Source of the DNA: Sphingobacterium daejeonense
GTDB lineage: Bacteria > Bacteroidota > Bacteroidia > Sphingobacteriales > Sphingobacteriaceae
Direction of reading: 5' to 3'
Assembly (NCBI RefSeq): GCF_901472535.1
Contig: NZ_LR590470.1
Span: 3,844,001 to 3,908,000 of the forward strand
DNA length: 64,000 nt
The translations under genes and the position numbers were made by a program. This document shows positions 21,040-30,515 of this stretch, piece by piece. The notes beneath the pieces were generated by a model, which saw nothing but the letters and a program-made list of their open reading frames with translations, made no database searches and was not told where the DNA came from. Every line of letters starts with the position of its first letter. Position 1 is the stretch's first letter.

Positions 21040-22115
21040 ATGAAGAAAAACATTCTTATTATTCCTGGAGATGGTATCGGACAAGAAGTTACCACTTGGG
21101 GAAAAGAAGTTCTAAATAAAATTGCCGAGAAATATCATCATGAATTTATTTTTGATGAGGCAATCATGGGTCATACTGCCATTGAAGCAACAGGTAACCC
21201 CCTACCCGACGAAACGTTGGAGAAAGCAAAGGCTTCTGATGCGATATTATTTGGAGCGATAGGCCATGCTAAATATGACAATGATCCTTCTGCAAAGGTT
21301 CGTCCTGAACAAGGGTTATTAAAAATCCGCAAGGAATTAGGCTTATATGCTAATCTTCGTCCTATTCTGTTGTTTGATGAACTTTTGGATGCATCTAGTT
21401 TAAAGCCTGAAGTTCTACGTGGAACAGACATTTTATTCTTCAGAGAATTGACAGGCGATGTTTACTTTGGTGAGAAAAAACGTAATGAAGACAACACATT
21501 TGCTTCAGATTTGATGAACTACAACCGTTACGAGGTTGATCGTATTGCTCGTAAGGCATTTGATGCAGCAAGGACGAGGAACAAAAAACTTTGTTCTGTT
21601 GATAAAGCAAATGTATTGGGAGACATCAAGGTTGTGGAGAGAAGTAGTTCAGGAAATTGCCAAAGAATACCCTGATGTGGAGACCGAGCATATGTTCATC
21701 GACAATGCAGCGATGCAATTGGTTAAGAACCCTAAGAAATTTGATGTGGTATTGACAGCGAATCTTTTTGGAGATATCTTAACAGATGAAGCTTCGCAGA
21801 TCGCGGGATCAATGGGTATGCTAGCATCTGCCTCGGTTGGTGATGGTACAGGTTTCTTTGAGCCTATCCATGGTTCAGCACATGATATCGCTGGTCAAAA
21901 CAAAGCTAATCCTTTGGCTTCTATTTTGTCAGCGGCTTTGATGTTAGATATTGCTTTCGGACTACAGGAAGAAGCAAAAGAGGTTACTCAGGCAGTTGCA
22001 GACACCCTGAAAGCAGGTTGGAGAACAGGTGATATTGCCAATGCGGAAACTCCTGCAGACAAAATATTAGGCCACCAAAGAAATGGGCGCTAAGGTATTA
22101 GAGTTTTTAAAGTAG
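21040..22115 (+). CDS. leuB: 3-isopropylmalate dehydrogenase (frame broken twice)
   Basis: LeuB oxidises and decarboxylates 3-isopropylmalate with NAD. The product has about 358 residues. It shows the start [16 protein letters not shown], the substrate segment LGLYANLRP, the ELTGDVYFG loop, [15 protein letters not shown] (across a break), and the NAD-binding [15 protein letters not shown]. Extra bases at 21618-21620 (G) and 22072-22073 (C) break the frame; the end reads [14 protein letters not shown]. Confidence 0.95.
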
Positions 22116-22150
22116 AAATTAATCAAGGTTTAAACATAAATTGAGACAAT

Positions 22151-23311
22151 ATGTTACACGATCCTAATCACTTATACATATTCGATACAACATTACGTGA
22201 CGGTGAGCAAGTGCCAGGTTGTCAATTGACAACTCCAGAGAAAATCGAAATTGCTAAAGATTTGGAACGCTTAGGGGTAGATATTATTGAAGCAGGATTT
22301 CCTGTATCTAGTCCTGGAGATTTCCAATCTGTAGTTGAGTTATCCAAAGCTGTAAATGATGTGATCATCTGTGCACTGACCCGTGCTAACATGAATGATA
22401 TCGATGTTGCTGCAGATGCATTAAAATATGCTAAGAGACCCCGTATCCATACTGGAATTGGTTCTTCGGATATGCATATCAAATATAAATTCAACAGTAC
22501 ACGTGAAGAAATTCTTGAGCGTGCAGTTGCTGCTGTAAAACATGCTAAGAAATACGTTGAAGATGTTGAGTTTTACGCTGAAGATGCTGGTCGTGCTGAC
22601 CTAGCTTTCTTAGCACAGATGATTGAAGCAGTTATTGATGCTGGTGCTACGGTAGTCAATATTCCAGACACCAATGGATATTGTTTACCCGACCAATATG
22701 GTGCTAAAATCAAATATCTGAAAGAGAATGTCAGCAATATTGACCAAGCTATTATTTCGGCCCATTGCCACAATGATTTAGGTTTGGCAACAGCAAACTC
22801 TATTGCTGCAGTTCAAAATGGTGCTCGCCAAGTTGAATGTACGATCAATGGAATTGGTGAACGTGCTGGAAACACTTCTTTGGAAGAGGTAGCTATGATT
22901 TTAAAAGTTCACAATCAAGCTTTTGGAGGTTTATCATCGAACATCGACAGTAAAATGTTCACTTATCTTTCGAGAAAAGTAAGCGAGATGATGAATATGC
23001 CGGTCCAACCAAATAAAGCAATCGTAGGACGCAATGCTTTTGCACATAGTTCTGGTATCCATCAAGACGGTTTCTTGAAACACCGCGAAAACTATGAGAT
23101 CATTCGTCCTGAGGATGTTGGATTAGCTGAAGCAGATATTATTTTGACTGCTCGTTCAGGACGTCATGCTTTGAAACATCACTTAGAACGTTTGGGCTAT
23201 AACCTAGACAAAGATAAATTAGCAGATTGCTATCAAAGATTTTTAGTTATGGCAGATGCCAAGAAAGAAATTGTAGATGCGGATCTGTTGATATTGGTAC
23301 AAGAAAACTAA
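22151..23311 (+). CDS. leuA: 2-isopropylmalate synthase, short form without regulatory domain
   Basis: An intact 386-residue DRE-TIM protein that joins acetyl-CoA and 2-oxoisovalerate. [13 protein letters not shown], the metal motif HCHNDLGLA and NGIGERAGN are present, and the subdomain with [13 protein letters not shown] follows. The sequence stops where the C-terminal allosteric leucine-binding domain of full-length LeuA (about 510 residues) would begin. Feedback by leucine through that domain is therefore not possible. Homocitrate or citramalate synthase are close relatives, but the leu operon context supports LeuA. Confidence 0.92.
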   Translation: MLHDPNHLYIFDTTLRDGEQVPGCQLTTPEKIEIAKDLERLGVDIIEAGFPVSSPGDFQSVVELSKAVNDVIICALTRANMNDIDVAADALKYAKRPRIHTGIGSSDMHIKYKFNSTREEILERAVAAVKHAKKYVEDVEFYAEDAGRADLAFLAQMIEAVIDAGATVVNIPDTNGYCLPDQYGAKIKYLKENVSNIDQAIISAHCHNDLGLATANSIAAVQNGARQVECTINGIGERAGNTSLEEVAMILKVHNQAFGGLSSNIDSKMFTYLSRKVSEMMNMPVQPNKAIVGRNAFAHSSGIHQDGFLKHRENYEIIRPEDVGLAEADIILTARSGRHALKHHLERLGYNLDKDKLADCYQRFLVMADAKKEIVDADLLILVQEN

Positions 23312-23315
23312 GATA

Positions 23316-23339
23316 AAGGCTGGTTTTCCAGCCTTTTTT
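23316..23339 (+). terminator. terminator after leuA
   Basis: A perfect 8-bp stem AAGGCTGG/CCAGCCTT with loop TTTT and a T-run. It lies five bases after the leuA stop and 29 bp before ilvA, so ilvA is either read through or has its own start. Confidence 0.9.
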
Positions 23340-23368
23340 AAATCACCTAAACACCGAATGGAAAAAGA

Positions 23369-24622
23369 ATGAGTTTGGACCTATCAACGATAACCATAGA
23401 CTCTGTTGCTGCAAAAGAGCGCATCAAGGATGTGGTTACTCGTACACCATTACAATATAATTTACATCTCTCGGAGAAATACGGAGCAGATGTTTACTTA
23501 AAAAGAGAAGATCTGCAAGTTGTAAGATCTTATAAACTACGTGGAGCATTCAACAAAATATTGAGCTTGTCTGAGGAAGAGAGATCAAAAGGGGTTGTAT
23601 GTGCGAGCGCAGGGAATCACGCGCAAGGTGTTGCTCTATCTTGTAAAAAACTTAACATCCAGGGTGTAATCTTTATGCCTGGTCCAACTCCAAGGCAGAA
23701 AATTACCCAAACTGAGATGTGGGGGAATGGCAATATTGAAATCATCTTAGTTGGTGATACATTTGATGATTGTCAGAAAGGGGCTTTGGAATATGCTAAA
23801 GATCATGGTATGACCTTCATTCCACCATTTGACGACCTCAAGGTTATTGAAGGGCAAGGCACAGTTGCGGTTGAGATCTTGGAAGACCTTCCTGATGTTG
23901 ATGCAGTCTTTATCCCTATTGGTGGTGGTGGTTTATCTTCTGGGCTTAGTTACCATATGAAGAAGCACGCACCTCATGTTAAGTGTTATGGAGTTGAACC
24001 AGAGGGAGCTCCTTCGATGCAAGCGGCATTACAGAATGGTGGTCCTATCGAACTTGAGCATATCAACAAGTTTGTAGATGGTGCAGCTGTCAAAAAGATC
24101 GGTGCTTTGACCTATGATATCAGTTCTCAATTATTAGATAGCGTAAAGTCAATTCCCGAGGGGAAAATCTGTACGACGATTTTAGAGTTGTACAATAAGG
24201 ATGCTATAGTTGCTGAGCCTGCTGGGGCATTGTCAATTGCTGCTTTGGATTTTCACAAGGATGAGATCAAAGGTAAAAAAGTAGTTTGCGTTGTGTCTGG
24301 AGGAAACAACGATATTGATCGCATGAGTGAAATCAAGGAACTATCATTATTGTATGAAGGGTTTAAACATTATTTCATTGTTCGATTTCCACAACGACCG
24401 GGAGCATTGAAGCTTTTGGTAACCGAAGTATTAGGTCCCAAGGATGATATCACCAGGTTTGAATACATCAAAAAGACTGAGCGCGAAAGAGGTCCAGCAT
24501 TAATTGGTATTGAATTAAACGATCCAAATGACTATATTACATTTATAGAAAGATTAAAGTCTTACAAATTTGATTTCATCGAAGTGAATAAAGACCAGAC
24601 TTTATTTGAGTATTTAGTATAA
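23369..24622 (+). CDS. ilvA: threonine dehydratase
   Basis: A PLP-dependent threonine deaminase (threonine to 2-oxobutyrate, first step of isoleucine synthesis), intact at 417 residues. The PLP lysine lies in RSYKLRGAFNK (about 56), the phosphate-binding glycines in PIGGGGLSSG, and SGGNNDIDR closes the catalytic domain. Residues about 330-417 (FPQRPGALKLLV) form one ACT-like regulatory domain, shorter than in E. coli IlvA, which has two. It lies beyond the leuA terminator. The ATG at 23358 is out of frame and not used. Confidence 0.94.
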   Translation: MSLDLSTITIDSVAAKERIKDVVTRTPLQYNLHLSEKYGADVYLKREDLQVVRSYKLRGAFNKILSLSEEERSKGVVCASAGNHAQGVALSCKKLNIQGVIFMPGPTPRQKITQTEMWGNGNIEIILVGDTFDDCQKGALEYAKDHGMTFIPPFDDLKVIEGQGTVAVEILEDLPDVDAVFIPIGGGGLSSGLSYHMKKHAPHVKCYGVEPEGAPSMQAALQNGGPIELEHINKFVDGAAVKKIGALTYDISSQLLDSVKSIPEGKICTTILELYNKDAIVAEPAGALSIAALDFHKDEIKGKKVVCVVSGGNNDIDRMSEIKELSLLYEGFKHYFIVRFPQRPGALKLLVTEVLGPKDDITRFEYIKKTERERGPALIGIELNDPNDYITFIERLKSYKFDFIEVNKDQTLFEYLV

Positions 24623-24654
24623 AAACGCAACTAACCCTCCAAAATAAAGTAGAT

Positions 24655-24690
24655 GCAACGGCCATTAAATCATATGGTCGTTGCTTTTTT
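24655..24690 (+). terminator. terminator of ilvA
   Basis: GCAACGGCCAT pairs with ATGGTCGTTGC (one G-T pair) around a loop of eight bases and is followed by six T. Confidence 0.88.
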
Positions 24691-25022
24691 ATTTTAACGG
24701 ATATTAACTCTTTTTTGACCTTTTTGTTACAAAACAAATAAAAAAGGACAGTTATCTTAAAGGTAGATGTTTCCCGCCATCTGCTTCAATAACTGTCCTA
24801 AATTTTTAAACTAAATAACTTTGCCTTTCTTTTAAAAAGATCTTATGGTCTAAATTAATTGTTTGTTGTGTTAAGAAGTGTAAATAAATGATAATGTTCT
24901 CTTAAAATTATGTTCATTTCAGTTAGATACTTTTCAAGTATGGAACAATTAAAAATAAAAAACACAACAATTTTCATTATTTTCAGTTTATTAATAAGTT
25001 ATAAACCAAAATTTTAGACACT
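24691..25022 (+). other. 332-bp intergenic region before the DUF2911 gene
   Basis: Besides the two-tier hairpin at 24745-24799 it holds a distant inverted repeat TTGTTGTGTT (about 24867) and AACACAACAA (about 24961), and a short ATACTT/AAGTAT palindrome near 24930. No clear -7 box or small gene is seen. Confidence 0.4.
24745..24799 (+). other. two-tier hairpin, possible small RNA or terminator
   Basis: Outer arms AGGACAGTTAT/ATAACTGTCCT are a perfect 11-bp pair; an inner stem GTAGATG/CATCTGC (one G-T) is nested within. AAAAA precedes and ATTTTT follows. It lies 55 bp beyond the ilvA terminator. Confidence 0.6.
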
Positions 25023-25544
25023 ATGAAAGCAACTACAATTCTATTGGCCTTGACCATGATATTGACTTTTTCATTTGCTCAAGCGCAAGAACAGAAACAG
25101 AAGGCTAGTCCAGCGGACAGTTCAAAGGTTACTACTGATGATGGAGTGACCATTGATATTCACTACAGCAGCCCTTCTCTTAAAGGGAGACAACTGGGTG
25201 TTGATTTAGCAGAGGTAGGGAAAGTTTGGAGAACAGGAGCTAATGAGGCTACTACAGTAGAGTTTGATAAAAACGTTACGGTGAATGGACAAAAACTTCC
25301 AGCAGGAAAATATAGTCTATATTCCATTCCTGGTGAAAACCAAACAACCATGATTTTCAACAAGACTTGGAAACAATGGGGAACCAAGTATGATGAAAAA
25401 GAAGATGCCTTAAGGGTGGTTGTTGACAATGAACAAAATTCAGACAATGTCGAGCGAATGAAAATCACTGCCGATAAGAATGGTAAAATCCATTTAGTAT
25501 GGGGTAACTACGGTTTGGCTATGGATGTGAAAGCGGATAAGTAA
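25023..25544 (+). CDS. secreted DUF2911 protein
   Basis: A 173-residue protein with signal peptide (MKATTILLALTMILTFSFAQAQ) and one DUF2911 domain: IHYSSPSLKGR, VWRTGANEATTVEFD, AGKYSLYSIPG, and FNKTWKQWGTKY. DUF2911 proteins are common secreted proteins of Bacteroidota and have no known biochemical role. The gene stands alone, with a terminator directly after it. Confidence 0.88.
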   Translation: MKATTILLALTMILTFSFAQAQEQKQKASPADSSKVTTDDGVTIDIHYSSPSLKGRQLGVDLAEVGKVWRTGANEATTVEFDKNVTVNGQKLPAGKYSLYSIPGENQTTMIFNKTWKQWGTKYDEKEDALRVVVDNEQNSDNVERMKITADKNGKIHLVWGNYGLAMDVKADK

Positions 25545-25569
25545 GAATCCGTAAACATAAGAGATTAGA

Positions 25570-25603
25570 AATGGGTGACCGTGTTTTACGGCACCCATTT
25601 TTT
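25570..25603 (+). terminator. terminator of the DUF2911 gene
   Basis: ATGGGT/ACCCAT and CCGT/ACGG stack with a small internal loop, followed by six T. The T-run touches the stop codon of the convergent acetyltransferase gene. Confidence 0.8.
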
Positions 25604-26060
25604 ATATCTCGAATCTCATTTCCAATAAGTTTGGTTTAAACCCAGCTTTCAAATATGCTTTTTTAGCAATTTCGTTTTCGTCGTATACATCCAATTTAAC
25701 TTCTGTCAATCCTTTTTCTTTGGACCACTCAATCAGATTGTTTAAAATCTTTTGATTGATTCCATGCCCTCGGAATGTTGGTTTGACGTACATAAATCGC
25801 AAATACGCATATTCTTCAAATTTCTGATATGGTTTTGCTTTTAGGATTTTGGCATAACCTGAGCCTACAATTTCATCATTAATAACTGCCAGCAATACCT
25901 CTGCTTTATCTGATCTAATCAGTTCAGTTAAGTCATAATAGTGAATTTCTCCTTCCTTTAGGGAATTATCAAATGGTCTTTCAGCATCAACGATGCCTTG
26001 TTCGAATTCGAGAAGGATATTAATTTCAGATTCTAGCGCTTTCCTGATTTGCAGTTCCAT
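25602..26060 (-). CDS. GNAT family N-acetyltransferase
   Basis: A 152-residue GNAT protein. The acetyl-CoA motif A is seen as MYVKPTFRGHGINQKIL (about residues 90-106), and the C-terminal motif B as KLDVYDENEIAKKAYLKAGF. It transfers an acetyl group from acetyl-CoA to an amine; the substrate cannot be inferred. It is a single gene, convergent with the DUF2911 gene, and has no signal peptide. Confidence 0.88.
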   Translation of the reverse strand: MELQIRKALESEINILLEFEQGIVDAERPFDNSLKEGEIHYYDLTELIRSDKAEVLLAVINDEIVGSGYAKILKAKPYQKFEEYAYLRFMYVKPTFRGHGINQKILNNLIEWSKEKGLTEVKLDVYDENEIAKKAYLKAGFKPNLLEMRFEI

Positions 26061-26544
26061 ATGATTTATTTATAATTTTCGATTTTAAAAACGGTGGTTT
26101 TATGGGTTGATTCTGATTGTGTTCTTAACAATTGTTGATAAAGTTGCATCATTTTTTGTTCAAAGAACAGATTAAAATTTTATTTATCAATACGTTAAAA
26201 ACTATATAACGTTTTTGGTTAAGAATAACAAAAAAAAGCGGTTAATTTGACAATAAAAACAGGATCGAATTACGTGTAAAAATTTACTATTAAAAGCAAT
26301 AGTCAAAGTTATCAACATAGTTACAAACCTGTAAAACAACGCTTTACCAAATATCGAATAGTGCCACGGGTGTTTTAGGTTGATTTTGTGAATCGATGTG
26401 GAAAAGTATCGTTACCGCCTGGAAGAAAAATAAGGGATATTTGTTCTACTTGAGAAAATAACCTTCTCATTTCAGAACGTTTTTTTAATTATCATAAAGA
26501 CCAAGGCTTAAATAAGCTATAATTCTTTTTAAACATAACATACC
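26061..26544. other. 484-bp regulatory region upstream of nrdHIEF
   Basis: A long region between divergent genes. It contains a hairpin-like ACGTT/AACGT repeat (26192-26212) and a more G+C-rich block (26360-26430, with CGATGTGGAAAAGTATCG). I could not find a clear NrdR-box pair or an exact promoter box. The length suggests regulation or a long leader for the reductase operon. Confidence 0.4.
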
Positions 26545-26778
26545 ATGGCAAGAATCATTAAATTCGAAAAAAATGACTGTGCACCATGCGCACAAGTATC
26601 GGCATACCTTGACAACAAGGGCATCTCTTACGAAACAGTTAATCCTTTCGATGAGCCGGAATTAGCTGTTAGGTTTAAAGTTCGCACAGTACCTACCGTT
26701 ATCGTATTGGAGAACGATGAAATCAAAAATCGTATCATAGGATTCAATCCTGCGGAGTTGGATCAAATCGCATTGTAA
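26545..26778 (+). CDS. nrdH: NrdH-like redoxin
   Basis: A 77-residue thioredoxin-fold protein with the redox pair CAPC (Cys12, Cys15) and the cis-proline motif TVPTV (about 49-53). It is the size and shape of NrdH or a small glutaredoxin-like thioredoxin. As the first gene of the nrdI-nrdE-nrdF operon it most likely re-reduces the C-terminal cysteines of NrdE. The CAPC motif is more thioredoxin-like than the usual NrdH CVQC, so the name rests mainly on context. Confidence 0.8.
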   Translation: MARIIKFEKNDCAPCAQVSAYLDNKGISYETVNPFDEPELAVRFKVRTVPTVIVLENDEIKNRIIGFNPAELDQIAL

Positions 26779-26801
26779 GACAATCATAAACTAGATAAAT
26801 T

Positions 26802-27209
26802 ATGATTTATTTATACTATGATTCACGAACAGGTAATGTTGAGCGCTTTATCAATAAAGTCGTTCAGATTACAGGCTGGACCGCTATCCGTATCCAAGAA
26901 GGAATGGAGATCCAAGAGTCGGGCCATTTAGTGACCTATACGACCAATTTTGGTAAGGTTTCTGAAAAAACGGATGCTTTCATGAGAGAGCAGAGCCATC
27001 TTATCCATTCGGTTACATCAAGTGGTAACCGCAACTGGGGAAGAAATTTCGCGGTGGCAGCGGACAAATTATCTGAAATATTCGACATCCCAACGGCGAT
27101 GAAATTCGAACTTTCAGGAACAATGGAAGATATTAATCAATTTATTGACATCATAAAAAATCAGTACTATGATAGCAAACGAGGTAGCGAAAAACTGGAT
27201 ATTGCTTAA
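26802..27209 (+). CDS. nrdI: NrdI flavodoxin-like protein
   Basis: A 135-residue NrdI with the flavin-binding start YYDSRTGNVERF, the loop VTSSGNRNWGRNFAVAADK and the end KFELSGT. NrdI supplies the oxidant needed to build the dimanganese-tyrosyl cofactor of class Ib NrdF. Its 3' end overlaps nrdE by 41 bp, so translation is probably coupled. The presence of nrdI fixes the class of the whole operon as Ib. Confidence 0.93.
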   Translation: MIYLYYDSRTGNVERFINKVVQITGWTAIRIQEGMEIQESGHLVTYTTNFGKVSEKTDAFMREQSHLIHSVTSSGNRNWGRNFAVAADKLSEIFDIPTAMKFELSGTMEDINQFIDIIKNQYYDSKRGSEKLDIA

Positions 27210-29277
27210 CAACGAAATCATGATCAAACATGATGACGAGTTCAGCTTGCACAAGGATAAGGAAGCTGTAAGGGCTTATTTCCTTGAATATGTAAACAAG
27301 AACACTGTCTTCTTCTACACATTGAAGGAGAAAGTTGACTATTTGATTGAAAACGATTATTACATCGATTTCTATCAATGGTTTACTTTTGAGCAAATGG
27401 AAGAGGTATATAACTATGTATTTGCCAAGAAATTCCGTTTCCAATCGTTCATGGCTGCTTTCAAGTTTTTCCAGAGCTACGCATTGCGTGATGACTCTGG
27501 CGAGAAATTCTTGGAACGCTATGAAGACCGCGTTGTTGCTGTTGCTTTGTTCTTGGCAAGAGAAGAAGGCGTACAGAAAGCTATCGAATATGCCGAGATC
27601 ATGATCAATCAAGAATATCAGCCCGCTACCCCGACTTTCTTGAACGCTGGAAAAAAACGTTCCGGTGAATTAGTTTCTTGTTTCTTGGATGAAATTTGGT
27701 GATAACTTGAATGGTATTGGCTACGCTGTTGATTCAGCGATGAAGCTATCCTCCATTGGTGGTGGTGTTTCATTCAATATCTCGAAAATCCGTGCTCGTG
27801 GTGAAGCAATCAAAGGTGTAGATGGCCGTGCTGGTGGGGTATTGCCCATCATGAAGATCATGGAAGACACATTCTCCTATGCAAATCAATTAGGTCAACG
27901 CCCTGGTGCTGGTGCAGTATACTTAAACATTTTCCACTCTGATATCGAAGAATTCTTAGATTGTAAAAAAATCAACGTGGATGAGAAAGTTCGTATCAAA
28001 TCGTTATCTATCGGTATTATCGTTCCTGATAAATTCATGGAATTGGCAGAGAAAGATGAACCATGTTATTTGATCTACCCTCACACCGTAATGCAAGAGT
28101 ATGGTCAATACTTGGATGAGATAGACATGGACGTGATGTACGATGAATTGATCACCAACCCGAACGTAAAAAAGAAAAAAATCAATGCCCGTCACCTATT
28201 GGTGAAAATCGCTCAAACACAAAAAGAGTCAGGGTATCCTTATATCTTCTTTAAAGAAAATACAAACCGTGCGCATGCATTGAATGGAATAGGTAAAGTA
28301 AAATTCTCTAACCTATGTACAGAAATCATGCAAGTATCAGAAGTATCTGACATCAACATTTACGGTAAAGAAGACACTATCCGATACGGTATCTCATGTA
28401 ACTTAGGTTCATTGAACATCGCAACAGTGATGGACAACAAACGAATCAAAGAAACAGTGAAAACTGCAATGAGAGCCCTTACTGTAGTTTCTGATGTAAC
28501 GAACATTGAAATGGTTCCTTCTATTGCTAAAGCAAACCGTGAATTACATTCGGTAGGTTTGGGAGCAATGAACTTACATGGTTACTTAGCGAAAAGCTTT
28601 ATCATGTACGAATCTACTGAGGCATTGGATTTTGCAAACATCTTTTTCATGGCCATGAACTACTATTCAATAGAAGCTTCCATGGAAATTGCAAAAGAAC
28701 GCCAAAAAACTTTCGTAGGATTCGAAAAATCAGCTTACGCTGATGGAACTTACTTCGACAAGTATATCCTACAAGAATATGCTCCTAAAACTGAAAAAGT
28801 AAAGGAACTATTTGAAGGAATCCATATCCCTACTGTTCAAGATTGGGAAAACTTGAAAGCACAAGTAGCTGAGCATGGCGTTTACCATGCATACCGTTTG
28901 GCAATTGCTCCAAATCAATCTACTTCTTACATTATGAATGCAACTGCATCTGTAATGCCAATCGTAGACATTATCGAAGTTAGAGAATATGGTGATAGTA
29001 CAAACCTACTACCCTATGCCATACTTGACAAATGACAACTACTTCTACTTCAAATCTGCATACGACATGGATCAGATGAAAGTGTTGAAATTAGTTTTCG
29101 GTTATCCAACGTCACATTGACCAAGGTGTATCAACTATCCTTCACACTAACTCAAAAGATTCAACACGCGATCTTGCGAAGTACTACATTTACGCACATA
29201 AGTTAGGATTGAAATCCCTATACTATACCCGTACTCGTAAATCCACAATCGAGGAATGTATTTCATGCTCTGCATAA
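27169..29277 (+). CDS. nrdE: class Ib ribonucleotide reductase alpha subunit (frame broken three times)
   Basis: The catalytic subunit, about 702 residues, reducing ribonucleoside diphosphates. The start MIANEVAKNWILLNNEIMIK lies inside nrdI. Conserved parts are PTFLNAGKKRSGELVSCFL (active-site cysteine), KLSSIGGGVSFNISKIRARG, SNLCTEIM, CNLGSLN, and the C-terminal cysteine pair ECISCSA that is re-reduced by NrdH. It lacks an N-terminal ATP-cone, typical of class Ib. Extra bases at 27695-27697 (T), about 29003 (A) and 29095-29098 (T) break the frame. Confidence 0.94.
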
Positions 29278-29311
29278 AACAGACTCCTTAGAAAAAAGAC
29301 ATATAATTCAG

Positions 29312-29355
29312 AGAAGCTGAACTGGAAATTGAGAAATATCCAGTTCAGCTTCTTT
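29312..29355 (+). terminator. strong hairpin between nrdE and nrdF
   Basis: A perfect 15-bp inverted repeat (AGAAGCTGAACTGGA, 29312-29326, and its complement 29339-29353) with a 12-base loop is followed by TTT. It lies 34 bp after nrdE and 24 bp before nrdF, so it may cut part of the transcripts or stabilise the nrdHIE message. Confidence 0.75.
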
Positions 29356-29379
29356 AACTAAAAGAAACAAAGAATAGCA

Positions 29380-30368
29380 ATGAGTAAACAATTTACAGCG
29401 GTAAACTGGAACACTCCAGACAACGATTATGCGTTGATGTTCTGGGAACAGAATATCAGACAATTTTGGATCGATACGGAATACATTCCTTCAAAAGATA
29501 TTGACAGCTGGAAAGGCTTGAGCTGGGACATGAAAGAGTGTTATAAAAAAGCTTTAGGTGGACTGACACTATTGGATACCCTACAAAGCCATACAGGGAT
29601 GCCAAAGATCATTGACCATATCAGCTCTTTGCAAAACAAAGCAGTTCTTTCATACATGTGTATGATGGAAGCTATCCATGCTAAATCATATTCAACCATC
29701 TTTACAACCGTTTCAACTACCAATGAAATCAACGATGTATTTGGATGGGTATCACAAAAATAAATTCCTTCAATACAAAGCTTCTACAATCGATAAGTAC
29801 TACCGTGCTATTGATAAAGAAAATGTATCTGATGAAGAATTATTCATGGCTTTGGGTGCATCTGTATTGTTAGAGTCATTCTTATTCTATTCTGGATTTT
29901 TCTTGCCTTTATGGTTGTGTGGTCAAGGACAAATGGTAGCTTCGGCTGATATTATCAAAAAGATCATTGCAGATGAATCTATCCATGGTGTATTTGTAGG
30001 GCTTATCGGCCAAGAAGTGTTTGCTAGACTGTCCAACAAAGCAGAAGTAAAACAACGCTTCCTAGAGCTATTAAATGATCTGTATGAGAATGAAATCAAG
30101 TACACAGAAGAATTGTACACTGTGGTTGGTTTAAACAGCTGAGGTAAAAGAATACGTTCGCTACAATGGAAACAAAGCTTTGATGAACTTAGGTTTTGAG
30201 CCAATCTTTGAAGTAAAACAAGTGAATCCTATCGTATTGAATGGTTTGAATACAGAAACTACTCAACACGATTTCTTCTCGAAAAAATCTACGAACTACG
30301 AAAAAGCAACAGAGATCGTTCATTTGAAAAATGAAGATTTCCTATTGGATGCTACAGTAGAGATCTAA
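29380..30368 (+). CDS. nrdF: class Ib ribonucleotide reductase beta subunit (frame broken twice)
   Basis: The radical-carrying subunit, about 329 residues. It starts SKQFTAVNWNTPDND. Metal ligands are visible in GGLTLLD, MEAIHAKSYS (also carrying the likely radical tyrosine), LLESFLFYSGF and DESIHGVF. The sequence belongs to NrdF rather than NrdB, in agreement with nrdI nearby. Extra A bases at 29756-29760 and 30133-30135 break the frame. A terminator follows. Confidence 0.94.
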
Positions 30369-30390
30369 TAAAAATACTCTTTGTTATAGA

Positions 30391-30425
30391 AAGCCTTCCA
30401 GGATATATCTTGGAGGGGCTTTTTT
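30391..30425 (+). terminator. terminator of nrdHIEF
   Basis: AAGCC/GGCTT and CCA/TGG arms surround a loop of about ten bases. Six T follow. Confidence 0.75.
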
Positions 30426-30460
30426 AATATCTATCCATTTAATACATGGTCTAAATAATA

Positions 30461-30493
30461 AAAACGGGCATGTACATAAATGCACACACCCGT
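30461..30493 (-). terminator. terminator of susC-susD
   Basis: On the minus strand ACGGG.GTGT pairs with ACAT.CCCGT (loop about ten bases), followed by TTTTTA. Confidence 0.65.
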
Positions 30494-30515
30494 AAAATAT
30501 AACAAAGATAAATCC

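Noticed and set aside
26061-26544. Cobalamin riboswitch or NrdR boxes before nrdH
   Set aside because: I found neither a B12-box-like core nor a paired NrdR palindrome by eye. A covariance-model and motif search would settle it.
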